The position numbers were made by a program, and so were the translations under genes. The notes under the pieces were generated by a model. It saw only the letters and a list, made by a program, of their open reading frames with translations, made no database searches and was not told the origin of the DNA. Below are positions 23,691 through 33,819 of a DNA stretch of 64,000 bases, piece after piece. Position 1 is the stretch's first letter. Each line of letters opens with the position of its first letter. The DNA is taken from positions 39,302,279-39,366,278 of the forward strand of contig CM036754.1 in assembly GCA_020796225.1 (NCBI GenBank), written 5' to 3'. Source of the DNA: Arion vulgaris (lineage: Eukaryota > Mollusca > Gastropoda > Stylommatophora > Arionidae).

Positions 23691-23964
23691 AGGCTGTGGT
23701 CACGCTCCACAGAACATTTCCAGTCAAAAATTTCAAAGTGGAATGATCATGATAGTAACATACAAAAATTGATTGCAAGAAATTTCCATTTCTAAACCAA
23801 AATAATCTCAAAGTATGTTTTTCTTCTTCTTCTTCTCTAATCCTGTTTTGCCTCTCAGTGTCAGGATAAGAAGAGATTTCTAGAACGGGTTTTTGTGTGC
23901 GCTTCATAAATAGTGTTTTTCAACACCTGTTATTTTTAGATTCACCTTTGCGTGGACAGTCTTT

Positions 23965-24085
23965 TGTTTTGTATCCACTGTGTCAAAGTAACATTACTGG
24001 CACAACTAATAATCGCTCTTAGGCTCAGATCATATACAAATCACAAAGAGTGGTTAACAAGTGGTTGATATGGAGCGTACAGACA
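23965..24085 (+). repeat. Dispersed family C, 3' part
   Basis: Contains ATCGCTCTTAGGCTCAGATC, ATACAAATCACAAAGAGTGG and GATATGGAGCGTACAGAC, matching the end of the 20310 copy. Confidence 0.7.
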
Positions 24086-24114
24086 AGTTAATTAAAAAAT
24101 TGAGTATTTCAATG

Positions 24115-24530
24115 ACAACTGCCATAGTGTAGTTGTTGGTATGCTCGCTTCTTAGGCGTGTGGTCCAGGTTCAATTCTACACAATATAATAACTTGGAGT
24201 TTCAAAAAGAAGACAAGTCTTATTTTTCATGTTTGTTGATCTACATGCTCTGATATAACCAAAACAAGGTTCATCCTTAGGTTGAAAGGAGTGTGCTTCG
24301 GCTTAAATCCCCTACATAACAAATAAACAAGTCCACAGTGAGTGTAAACAAATCTTTCTGACTGTAATGGCTCTCAGGTCGACCCAGGCCTTAATTAGGT
24401 ACCAGAAATGCAATGAGAAGCAAAGACTATCGGTGTGATGTTGACCCCATTGTGTACCGATGGTCAAGTTAAAAAATACAAACATAACACTGTATTCTCC
24501 AACATATCCATGGTTTTTTTAATGGTTCCT
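24115..24530 (+). repeat. SINE family B, split by about 170 bp
   Basis: Head 24115-24182 (GTAGTTGTTGGTATGCTCGC, GTCCAGGTTCAATTCTAC) and body 24355-24530 (GGCTCTCAGGTCGACCCAG, GTGTGATGTTGACCCCATTG) are separated by unrelated AT-rich sequence. It contains GGTACCAG like the full copy. Confidence 0.75.
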
Positions 24531-24586
24531 TTTGAGTATTTTAATAACTCCATGTATAAAAGTTATGAGGTGATCGAGATATTCAT

Positions 24587-25867
24587 CCTCTTCGATCGTT
24601 CTAGGTCTGTTTGAATCATTCTCATTGTGATATATAAACAGCCAAACATCAGAACGTCATGTACGTGCACCAGCCTTCAGCACCTATTTGAGCTCAGTTG
24701 CTTATCCTTCGTGGGTGTTCGTTTCAGCCAGCTTTTGATTTACTAGGGTGAGCTTTCCCTAGGGTTCGATCAGCTTTGCCGTATTTTTGGGCTTTGTGAT
24801 CTACGCCGGGACAGTGAGTTACGCTGTTTATGTCCGTTCTGACTGAGAAATATTTCTCGGGGCTTGTAAGCTTATCCTCGGACGGCGTCTTACTCGTATA
24901 AAACACCGTGTAAAGTATCGGCCTTCGCCAATGTTCAGACCCGAACTTCCTGTCTGATCCGTGCATTGTCGGCCTTGCTTTACCGTACATTTTTAGTTTG
25001 ATCCGGAGAAGGAACATTCTCAGCCTTTTCTAGACGCGCATTGGTACGTGGCAATTTGCAATTAACATCGAAAGCACTGGCATGGGGCCGAGTACAAACA
25101 ATGTAGAGGGTCGTTTCAGTCGGCACTATCAGCGTAACTGAGGATTTTGCGCCGCTGCCATCACCCGCCCAGTTATTCCGGGGATGTTAGTTACGACTGC
25201 AATCGAACCTTGCCCGGTTGCCCAAGGCTGGCAGTTCCGTTAGGCATCACCAACCTCAGTTCTTCCGGGATGTTAATTTTAATCGCACAGTACCTTGCAC
25301 GGTTTTCCCAGGCCGGGTAGTTTCGTTATGCACTGAACGCAACTTGTTCTTTTGCGCTCCACAAACCTTGCCCAGTACATGTATCTGCACCAGGCTACCG
25401 ATGCGGGTCAGCTGCAATCTTCTCTCGTACCGACACGAGGTAGACTTTTATTCGTTACGGTCCTGTCTTATTTATTCTTGCCGACGGGGTGGCAATGTTT
25501 GCCCCCTCCTCAGGGCTTCGAGCTTCGCCCTACGTAGGCATACGTTTGGTCACTGGATGCACCTCTCATCCATGTCAGAGACGTTTCGTTGCTGCTTCTT
25601 TGCGTTCAGGGATTTGGGCAATATCTTGTTGGACATCGGTCAGGAGATTTGTGCATTTTCTTTGTATGTATCTTTATTGTATTTCCGTAATTGCACTGCT
25701 ACCACTACCAGTAGTTTTCTCTCCCAGATCCCTGCCCCTCTTAGCCAGACCGGAGCCAGAGTCTGTTTCCAGGGTCACCGCGTGGAGGTTGGGGGCAGGG
25801 TCTTGGTAGCGCGCCCTCGCTAGCCCTGGCTCATGTTACCACCATGACCTCATGAGCCTTTTGAATT
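24587..25867. other. GC-rich segment beside the 18S fragment
   Basis: Base composition rises sharply from about 24660. No protein family is recognised in the open frames. An imperfect 80-bp tandem duplication (25169-25248 and 25255-25333) shares CAGTT.TTCCGG.GATGTTA and CCTTGC.CGGTT blocks. Such sub-repeats would fit an rDNA spacer, but I cannot prove that. GATCGAGATATTCAT at 24572 resembles GATCAAGATATTCAT at 26511, beyond the ETS-like part. Confidence 0.45.
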
Positions 25868-25982
25868 GAACCTCGACTGATTTAATGAGCCATTCGCGGT
25901 TTCACCATGAGACAGTGTGAACTTAGACATGCATGGCTTAATCTTTGAGACAAGCATATGACTACTGGCAGGATCAACCAGA
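25868..25982 (-). rRNA. 18S rRNA, first 115 nt only
   Basis: On the minus strand it begins TATCTGGTTGATCCTGCCAG at 25982 and continues TAGTCATATGCTTGTCTCAA, GCCATGCATGTCTAAGTTCA and AAACCGCGAATGGCTCATTA to AAATCAGTCGAGGTTC, where identity to 18S stops abruptly (CTTAGAT expected). It is too short to be functional. The sequence is close to molluscan 18S as I remember it. Confidence 0.95.
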
Positions 25983-26510
25983 TAGCTGTCATGGACGAGA
26001 CCGGACCGACAATGCTCGGGGTAGGGAGACAGCGCTCTGTGCAGAGCGGATCCCGCGTCCCTGGCGAAAATGCGAAATTGAAGCAAACGACCGGCGTCGC
26101 TTCCCACAGATTTGCCGGCAAGACTTGCGCCTCGCCAAGCAAAGAACGACACCATTTTACTACCTGCGGACCCACAAGCTCGTTCGAGCCGGGCCTTTAA
26201 CGAGACCACCGTCGAGCGTTAAAATTTTAGACTGACTGCATCACATCGCGACCGAGAAACTCCGATATACGGACACACACACACCACCAATAAGACTGCG
26301 CGCGAGCCAGCGAGTCTTAATAGCAGACGCTACCTTGTCCCTTATTCGCTGGGAGCCTCGTTAGCATGAAAAAGCGAGGAGGCACGCACAGCCGTTAGAG
26401 ACTATGCACGCAATTGGTTATCGACACTGGGGAACCGTGTTCGCTGACTGGCTCGCCCGTCCGGTTATTTTCAAACGGGGAGGCACAGTTTGCAGACGCA
26501 CAACCCAGAT
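25983..26510 (-). other. Probable 5' external transcribed spacer remnant
   Basis: GC-rich sequence continuing upstream of the 18S start in the sense expected of the pre-rRNA leader. No protein homology. The GC-rich character ends at about 26510, directly before GATCAAGATATTCAT and a TTAA MITE. Confidence 0.6.
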
Positions 26511-26524
26511 GATCAAGATATTCA

Positions 26525-26663
26525 TTAACTCTTAGTGTACCAGGGCAAAAGCCATGTTTTTACAAGACATTTGTTTTAGAATAAAAACGCTCTTTAGTGT
26601 GGCTCCGGTAAAAGGCATCCAACCCAAATCATGTAGTGTAGCGTTTGGTCCACAAGGAGTTAA
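26525..26663 (+). mobile_element. MITE family 2 (TTAA ends)
   Basis: Starts TTAACTCTTAGTGTACC and ends GGTCCACAAGGAGTTAA, an imperfect inverted repeat with TTAA at both edges as in piggyBac-type MITEs. The body matches 29335-29479 in the opposite orientation (GGGCAAAAGCCATGTTTTTA). Confidence 0.8.
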
Positions 26664-26779
26664 TACGAGAAATTGAACAAAAGTGGCAAATGGAACATCA
26701 TGACCACCAGAAAATAAGAACACAAACTGACAGCACAATAGAGGAGAACAATGGATGGTCTTGATCTTTCACAAGTCAA

Positions 26780-27027
26780 AACAGACTTGGATGTTATATG
26801 TTCAACATATCACAACAGACTTGGATGTTATATGTTCAACATATCACAACAGACTTGGATGTTATATGTTCAACATGTCACAACAGACTTGGATGTTATA
26901 TGTTCAACATGTCACAACAGACTTGGATGTTATATGTTCAACATGTCACAACAGACTTGGATGTTATATGTTCAACATGTCACAACAGACTTGGATGTTA
27001 TATGTTCAACATATCACAACAGACTAA
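26780..27027. repeat. 34-bp minisatellite, 7 copies
   Basis: Unit CAACAGACTTGGATGTTATA plus TGTTCAACATRTCA, almost identical between copies. The period is not a multiple of three, so all three plus frames stay open and give the same shifted peptide. I treat these as non-coding. Confidence 0.95.
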
Positions 27028-27061
27028 AGATAGAAACATCTGATATGTGCAGTTATGACAC

Positions 27062-28010
27062 TGATAAAATCTGTTACAAAAGTGATCAACATATGTGGAG
27101 AAGATCTGTTACAAAAGTGATCAACATATGTGGAGAAGATCTGTTACAAAAGTGATCAACATATGTGGAGAAGATCTGTTACAAAATTGATCAACATATG
27201 TGGAGAAGATCTGTTACAGAAGTGATCAGCATATGTGGAGATCTGTTACAGAAGTGATCAGCATATGTGGAGATCTGTTACAGAAGTGATCAACATATGT
27301 GGAGATCTGTTACAGAAGTGATCAGCATATGTGGAGAAGATCTGTTACAGAAGTGATCAACATATGTGAAGAAGATCTGTTACAAAAGTGATCAACATAT
27401 GTGGAGATCTGTTACAGAAGTGATCAGCATATGTGGAGAAGATCTGTTACAGAAGTGATCAGCATATGTGGAGATCTGTTACAGAAGTGATCAGCATATG
27501 TGGAGAAGATCTGTTACAGAAGTGATCAACATATGTGAAGAAGATCTGTTACAAAAGTGATCAACATATGTGGAGAAGATCTGTTACAGAAGTGATCAGC
27601 ATATGTGGAGATCTGTTACAGAAGTGATCAGCATATGTGGAGATCTGTTACAGAAGTGATCAACATATGTGGAGAAGATCTGTTACAAAATTGATCAACA
27701 TATGTGGAGAAGATCTGTTACAGAAGTGATCAGCATATGTGGAGATCTGTTACAGAAGTGATCAACATATGTGGAGAAGATCTGTTACAGAAGTGATCAA
27801 CATATGTGGAGAAGATCTGTTACAGAAGTGATCAGCATATGTGGAGATCTGTTACAGAAGTGATCAACATATGTGGAGATCTGTTACCAAAGTGATCAAC
27901 ATATGTGGAGAAGATCTGTTACAAAAGTGATCATCATATGTGGAGATCTATTACAGAAGTGATGAACATATGTGGAGAAGATCTGTTACAGAAGTGATCA
28001 ACATGTGTAA
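27062..28010. repeat. 32/35-bp minisatellite, about 28 copies
   Basis: Unit GATCTGTTACAGAAGTGATC plus ARCATATGTGGA, with or without GAA. The 35-bp (GAAGATCTG) and 32-bp (GGAGATCTG) forms alternate in recurring blocks, as in a higher-order array. It follows the 34-bp array after only 35 bp. Confidence 0.95.
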
Positions 28011-28199
28011 AAAAGAGAAAACTGACATTATATTAACATTCTGAAATAATTATCTATAAGCGGTGGTGGACTGGGTCAAACATGTTGGTTGACAGGAGAC
28101 AAGGTAGGCCACAAAAGAAGGGAAGGGGCACCCATAGCTATAATTTTAAGAGGCCTAACTGTCATCAAAATCTTTTTTTTTTAAATGATTTTTCACCCT

Positions 28200-28340
28200 A
28201 TTAGCCTTTTCTCCTTTTGAGCCAATATACTAGCTCCCTGTATTTATTTAAAATGATAGCAAGCCAACATACTAGTTAATTTAGTATACACTGCCAAACG
28301 CGTCCGAAGGTTACACAAAAATGCGGAGTGAAAAGGTTAA
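28200..28340 (+). mobile_element. MITE family 1 (TTAA right end)
   Basis: GAGCCAATATACTAGCTCCC, AGCCAACATACTAGTT and the end GCGGAGTGAAAAGGTTAA. It matches 30501-30645. The left end is damaged (CACCCTATTAGCCTTTTCTC). Confidence 0.7.
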
Positions 28341-28595
28341 TCTTCATCAGGTGCCGTGCCGCTGGCGTAGGCGATCATGGATCTCCACAAATCTCTATCT
28401 TTGGTGTTTGCTATCAACTCAGATGCTGATGCTCTACCTTGCCGAGAAGTCAGGCCATCCAAAATTTGATATCTCTGACTTCCTCTGCCTCGTCTACCCT
28501 CGATTTTACCAGTTGTCACAATGTGTTCTAAACCTCCCTCCTCATGACATGACTAAAAATGATGACTGCCTCTTTCTTATACTAAAAGGTTAATA
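28341..28595 (-). mobile_element. RTE-type LINE 3' tail
   Basis: The minus strand encodes TTGKIEGRRGRGSQRYQIL, then RASASELIANTKDRDLW and YASGTAPDED at the terminus. The same 3' end (GGCACCTGATGA) closes the RTE copy at 42881. It is truncated upstream near 28595. Confidence 0.85.
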
Positions 28596-29275
28596 TCCCT
28601 GAAAAATACATTTAAAAAATATTAGCACAAAGTAAATTGTAGTTGCATACAGTAATAATATTTCAACTTCTATTGAAAACATTTGTTAAACATATTATCT
28701 TAGTCCAAGGAAGCCCACTTCGTCAGGGACCCACTTGCCATCTGGCCAGTCTGCTACTGTCTATAACAGCATAACTACTCTTTTTAAAAAATATTCAAAC
28801 CAAAGTCTACAAATGCTTGCAGAATAAGGTGACAATGTTTGTTCCAACATAGATATTCTAAAAACAAATATGGTGCGCTCTATATACAGTAAAACATAAA
28901 TACCATTTTTGGTCTGAAATATGTAAGTCAGAACCTTTGACCTTCAAATGTAACACATTTACACCAACATAATTTCTGGGAAATCAATATGAGAACAGCC
29001 AATAGTTTTGCACATTAAAAAATGCCATGTTCTGATTGGCAGATGTCTCTGGCACAGCATTAAGTCTATACAAAAAAACAAAATGCATTCACGATCATGT
29101 AAATTATAAGAAAAAAAAAATACTTTAATATCAACAGTGTGACTTGAAACAAAATCAATTCATAACATTGAAATACACATACAAAATACACATACAAAAT
29201 ACACGTAAATATCAAGTGTTACTTAAAGTCTAGTAAAAAAATCAAACCACAAAAAAATGTCATTACTGTCTGTAA
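28596..29275. other. Unassigned AT-rich stretch
   Basis: No gene or repeat recognised apart from a short run of ACACATACAAAAT units at 29174-29203 and an A9 tract at 29112. Confidence 0.3.
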
Positions 29276-29640
29276 TACCGCTTTTTAAAAGGGCGGTGTA
29301 GGACGCCGGGGGTGGGGGGCCTGAGGATTGGATTTTAACTCCTTGTGGACCAAATGCCACAGTATGTGACTAGGGTTGGAAACATTTTTACCAGGAGCCA
29401 AACTAAAGGGTGCGTTTTTTATTCTAAAAACAAATGGCTTGTAAAACCATGACTTTTGCCCAGGTCCACTAAGAGTTAATAGCCGCATGGCTAGTAAAGT
29501 CGCCACAAAACTGTTTAGGTTAAGATTTTTCTTTATGCCCCCGACAGCAAAAAACTTCTTCGCCGTGGATTGAAGCAGGTTCTTCCGCATAGAAGATTAA
29601 ATCTAATCCATTCGGCCAGATGATCCACTTGAAGTCTAGT
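29276..29640 (-). repeat. SINE family E carrying a nested MITE
   Basis: The parts outside 29335-29479 match 60540-60735: TTTTTAAAAGGGCGGTGTAG, GCCGCATGGCTAGTAAAGT, GATTTTTCTTTATGCCCCCG, then a tRNA-like head TCTAATCCATTCGGCCAGAT. The tRNA-like B box is damaged in this copy. Confidence 0.75.
29335..29479 (-). mobile_element. MITE family 2 inserted at a TTAA in the SINE
   Basis: TTAA at both ends, with the inverted repeat TTAACTCCTTGTGGACC and GGTCCACTAAGAGTTAA. Removing the MITE and one TTAA restores GGATTTTTAATAGCC, which aligns with GAATTTAATGGCC in the uninterrupted SINE at 60580-60600. Confidence 0.85.
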
Positions 29641-30500
29641 CACTGATGTATAATTCAACTTATATAATTAATTTATAAATTATTTCCAAAATAATTTTGA
29701 TACATACTGAAAGATATAAAATTAATTTTATAATAATGCTGTAAATTATTTTAAAATTAACAGATATAACATCCAAAATATAATTTGAATTCTATAAATT
29801 ATATTAACACAAAAATCATGAATAACTGCAAAATATAAATTGAATAACTATAAATTATATGAAGAGTACTTGAAGTAAAACTCAATAATATAAAGTTAAT
29901 ATTTAAGTAGTGATGGCAAAGTGAGTTAACATAACCATACCAATATTTGAAAAGTCAAATTTAAACACATCAAGTGAGTATTCAAGTCATTATATAATAC
30001 ATGGTGTTTATAAAGTCACTGTGCAGTGAAATTTACCCCCAGGTGAAAGAACATCACAAGAAATGTGGTTTTCAAAGACTACTAAAAAATTGTAATGTAG
30101 ATTGTTATTATTCATCTAGATACTACTGCTCTTGGCTGGCTTGTATTGGGTAAGGGCTGTGAACACGAATTGTGAGTCTGGAAATTTCAGCACATATTGT
30201 GGAATTACTTCTTCAGTATATTTGCCATCATTACAAAAGACATGTTCTGCCAAAAATACCCAGCTTTCAATTGTTGAGACCATTTCCTTTCAGTAATGAA
30301 ATCGTGAATATAACCATGGCTTGTTGTGTACTGCTGCACACAGAATTATGGAACTCAGAATATCATGACATAAATTTCTCTCATTTCTGACATAATTACT
30401 AAAATATTTTCAAAATTCACTGCACAGTTACTTTATAAACATCCGGTACAAATATCATCATAAATTTGATCAATGCTTTTAAAAAGTAAATGATATATAC
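29641..30500. other. Unassigned, very AT-rich stretch
   Basis: No gene recognised. ATAAATTAT or TATAAATTATAT motifs recur irregularly at 29670-29860. Two blocks near 30005-30040 and 30415-30445 (ATAAAGTCACTGTGCAGTGA and its reverse complement TCACTGCACAGTTACTTTAT) form an inverted pair about 400 bp apart, a possible small DNA transposon with 15-20 bp termini. Confidence 0.35.
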
Positions 30501-30645
30501 TTAACCCATTCGCTCCTCTGAGCCAATATACCAGCTAGTAATATTTTGTTAAGATGACGCAAAGCCAATGTAGTGGCTAATACTGTATACATTGCAATAT
30601 ACATACATCCGGAGGTACAACTAACTTACGGAGTGAAAAGGTTAA
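30501..30645 (+). mobile_element. MITE family 1, intact copy
   Basis: 145 bp beginning TTAACCCATTCGCTCC and ending GGAGTGAAAAGGTTAA, an inverted repeat matching at 13 of 16 positions, with TTAA at each edge. It encodes nothing. An internal direct repeat (GAGCCAATATACCAG and AAGCCAATGTAGTGG) is the apparent seed of the array at 47690. Confidence 0.85.
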
Positions 30646-30764
30646 GCATATACAATGAATATTTAAGTGGTTTTTATACATGTTTGTTTCAATGTAAAAT
30701 GTATTCTCAAAGACATTAAGTGAGTATTAAAGTCATTACGTAACATCAATATGTTCAGACTACA

Positions 30765-30905
30765 GTATTAGTCCTGGGATGTAAAACCGGCCCGGTGTGA
30801 TGTTGACCACATTGCTCATCGTGTTCTGTTGGTGAAATAAAAATATGGACCATAATAAGAATATGTCCAAATATACCGCATGGCTTGAAAATGAATTTCT
30901 TTAAT
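30765..30905 (+). repeat. SINE family B, middle part
   Basis: GGCCCGGTGTGATGTTGACC, ACATTGCTCATCGTGTTCTG, then ATATGGACCATAATAAGAAT, collinear with the 3' half of the 50535-50825 copy. Confidence 0.6.
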
Positions 30906-31319
30906 ATTTACTTGTATATTAATAATCAGGTAAAGATTGTTAGTGTGTCCAAATTTTTTGTAACCAGTAAGCAAGAGTCTAACGCTGTGTCCATGGGCGC
31001 CCTCATCATACATTCTTGCCGCCTTATTTTACTCTGCCAGTTTTAACATTAATTAGATTTTTCTGTTTTTTGTATCACTCCCATGAACACGATCTTCCCG
31101 CTTTTAAATTTTTTTTTTTTTGGTAACTATTCTACTGCTCTTTAACCTCAGCCGTTGCTTTTTCACTGGGGAAAGCATCTTCATCTCAACTAAATTAACA
31201 TTATTTTTATTTTTATTAGTAGTAGAAATATTGCAATCATCACATGGCACCAGCACCTCCACAACTATCAGGAAGATGCATCCCAATATATAAAAACGTT
31301 GGACAGCGCTGCAGTAAGC

Positions 31320-31660
31320 TATGAAAATTGATTGATTTTGATAGGACCATCATTATTGCACTTCAGTGAATAACAAGGTAGATATCTTTTTTAAACAGGA
31401 AGATCTTAGCAGCAGTGCACGAACTTTGTAGCCCCTTTGAGGGTTCCCAATGTAATTTTGATGCTCTTCTTAATGAATTTTTCCAGGGCAGCGGCTTTGT
31501 ACACAGGGCCTATGTTTTATCATTGTCTCCAATGGGACTCATAATTCAATCTCACCTACATTGAAATCAAATATTCCAATACAGGGAAGAAACTGCGTAC
31601 CTTAGAAGTGAGAGTTGAGCACCTTATCTTCATGACATGGAGACTCCCTTGGAAAATATC
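31320..31660 (-). repeat. SINE family G copy
   Basis: The reverse complement contains the family blocks in order: TGAGCACC..., AGTAGGTGAGATTGAATT-like sequence, CCTATGTTTTATC (reverse strand), GGAAGATCTTAGCAGCAGTG and CATTGCACTTCAGTGAATAA. It aligns with 34865-35575 without the insertion found there. Confidence 0.7.
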
Positions 31661-32114
31661 AACATGAATACTCTTCAACAGTCATTTCACAGTAACTACA
31701 AAATTCTTCTATATTCATTTATATATAACAAATAAATCAAGTTTTACAAATAATACATATATATATATATATATATATAATGTTGGCTATATAACTTGTA
31801 TAACATTAGATAGCAGATGCAGTTGAAAAATAAATGAACAGAATTTCAGAGAAATAAAAGGATGTTGCATGCACAAAGTAACTCCATATTGAAGTTACAA
31901 AGTTCTTCAGGCGCTACATGGAGCCAGTATTGGCTTAGGAAAGCGAGGTATTGCCAATAAATAAAACAAATAGGGGGGCAGAACATGCTTTGTGAGTAAA
32001 CATGTGTTGTGCTAATTTCAGGGTCCGAGGCCAACTTGGGGCAACAAATATTTTAGGCGTGTACATGGTACACAGTTGCACTACAGATTTTCAGATTCTT
32101 TACTTGAGGATTTA
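31661..32114. other. Unassigned; contains an (AT)n run
   Basis: A 26-bp AT dinucleotide run lies at 31755-31780. Nothing else recognised. Confidence 0.3.
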
Positions 32115-32250
32115 AATTACAAGCACCTCAGAAGTTGGAGTAAAGTTTGCCTGAATGGCAAGGGACACTGATAATAAGGCAAGAAAGCCTTCACGCAAAA
32201 ATCAGTCCGAGGTGCCATATTCTGACTACGACTGAATTCATAGCGGGAAA
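32115..32250 (-). repeat. Dispersed repeat family A
   Basis: TTTGCCTGAATGGCAAGGGA, CACGCAAAAATCAGTCCGAG, GTGCCATATTCTGAC, then TGAATTCATAGCGGG. This is one of the better preserved copies. Confidence 0.75.
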
Positions 32251-32754
32251 CAAAAATAAAATATAAAAAAAACAAATAAATAGTAAAATCTCTGGAGGTT
32301 ACAGAGTTGTTGTTGTACAGAACAATATTAAGAATCCCATGGACTACTAAAGACATTAATGCTGATGTGTTGAAATAGGTCAAGAAACAGAAAAACTCTA
32401 TCAACGAAAGAAAAAGACGATCATCATTTTTTGAGCCAGAAATGAGAAAAGGAGGTTTAGAACATATAGTGACAAACTGCAAGAACAATGAGTGACAAAG
32501 AAGAGGATGACAGTGAAAGAAAGTTATGGACAGTCTAGCCCCATGGCACAGAAGAATGCCAACATTCAAACTAACAGTATGTACTTAGGACAGCTATTTG
32601 TGGAAATCCATTATCAGCTACCACCAGTCAATATGGCACATGATGATATGTAATGCAACATAAAAAACGATTCCATTTGCAGGAATTAAACGAAACAAAT
32701 AATTAAGTTTTGATTTTGATGCAACAATTATGTAAATCTCATAGAAACGAATGG
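32251..32754. other. Unassigned stretch
   Basis: A 150-codon minus-strand frame (32117-32569) covers part of this, but it begins within the family A repeat and shows no family resemblance. I do not call it a gene. Confidence 0.3.
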
Positions 32755-33345
32755 AATATTTTTCTGACCGTAATTGCTCTCGAGTCAACCCAGCCTTAAT
32801 TGGGTACCAGGAAAAGCACAGGTAAAAGCAGCTGGTGTGATGTTGGCCACATCATTCTACCTGTGCTGATGGTCTCTTAAATAGTAATAGTCATACGTCG
32901 CAAGTGATGATGACAACAGCCTCAGACGTGTGCTGCTGCACCTCTCTGGCGTGTGCGGATGTGAGTGTAGAGTTCTATCCTCGAACACAATCCCCTACCA
33001 CAGGTGATGCCTACGTGATCAAGGTTAGACATGTGGGTGTTGTTAGTTCTGTTTTTTGTGCGCAGCTCATTTTTTCTGTGCCTCAACGGCACGACGATTC
33101 TCAGCTATGCGAGCTCCTCTTGTGTTGTTACAGCGTCATATTTGGCGATCTTACGCCAGGGATTCCAAGCTTGTGGTGTCTATATTCAAGCATTTCAGAG
33201 TATTTTCTGTCCACCAGCAGAACGTCTGCCCCCTTCAAGCTCACAATACATCAATTGTGTAGGTACTAAATAATATGGACCTAACACTCTATTTCCAAAT
33301 ATACCTTTGAGGTATGAAAAAGAGTTCCCTTACTTACTACCTTTT
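32755..33345 (+). repeat. SINE family B split by a 370-bp insertion
   Basis: Left part 32755-32895 (TTGCTCTCGAGTCAACCCAG, GGGTACCAGGAAAAGCACAG, GGTGTGATGTTGGCCACATC) and right part 33265-33345 (ATATGGACCTAACACTCTAT, CCTTTGAGGTATGAAAAAGA) match the full copy. Between them is a moderately GC-rich block with several overlapping open frames. TAAATAGTAATA on the left and TAAATAATAT on the right could be a worn target duplication. Confidence 0.75.
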
Positions 33346-33388
33346 TTTTTACAGAAACACAAGCTCAAATATTCATTAATGTAGGAAT

Positions 33389-33526
33389 CCAAGTAATATA
33401 TGAAACTCCCATAACAATACAACAATCATAATGATTGAATAATGCAAGAATAATCATCCAAGTAATATATGAAACTCCCATAACAATACAACAATCATAA
33501 TGATTGAATAATGCAAGAATAATCAT
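33389..33526. repeat. 69-bp tandem duplication
   Basis: Two identical-looking units starting CCAAGTAATATATGAAACTC, offset exactly 69 bp (33389 and 33458). The unit length is a multiple of three, so the minus frame stays open through it. Confidence 0.9.
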
Positions 33527-33639
33527 CACATGTAAATATAAACAAATCATATTCTTGCACAACATAAACATTCTTTCTTGATCATCACATGATTTAGTCA
33601 TTTTGAATAAATACTGAAGGTAAAGAAGCTAGCCTAGCA

Positions 33640-33657
33640 TGCAGGCTAACATGTATG

Positions 33658-33689
<32 letters not shown>

Positions 33690-33780
33690 TATGTGTGTGG
33701 GTGTGTGATTTATACAGGCTAACATGTATATATAGATATATATATAGAGAGATATGTGTGTGGGTATGTGATTTATAGTT
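33640..33780. repeat. (AT)n-bearing tandem duplication
   Basis: Two copies of a 75-bp unit opening CAGGCTAACATGTAT, running through AT dinucleotides and GAGAGATATGTGTGTGGGT, ending GTGATTTATA. Confidence 0.85.
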
Positions 33781-33819
33781 GTGGTTACTGCAAAAAAATG
33801 AGCTGTGCAAGTTTAGCAT

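Noticed and set aside
25218..25823. 201-codon plus-strand frame in the GC-rich island
   Set aside because: Stop codons are rarer in GC-rich DNA, two other frames overlap it, and there is no recognisable domain.
25868..26510. Functional ribosomal RNA gene
   Set aside because: Only the first 115 nt of 18S are present and the sequence then changes abruptly.
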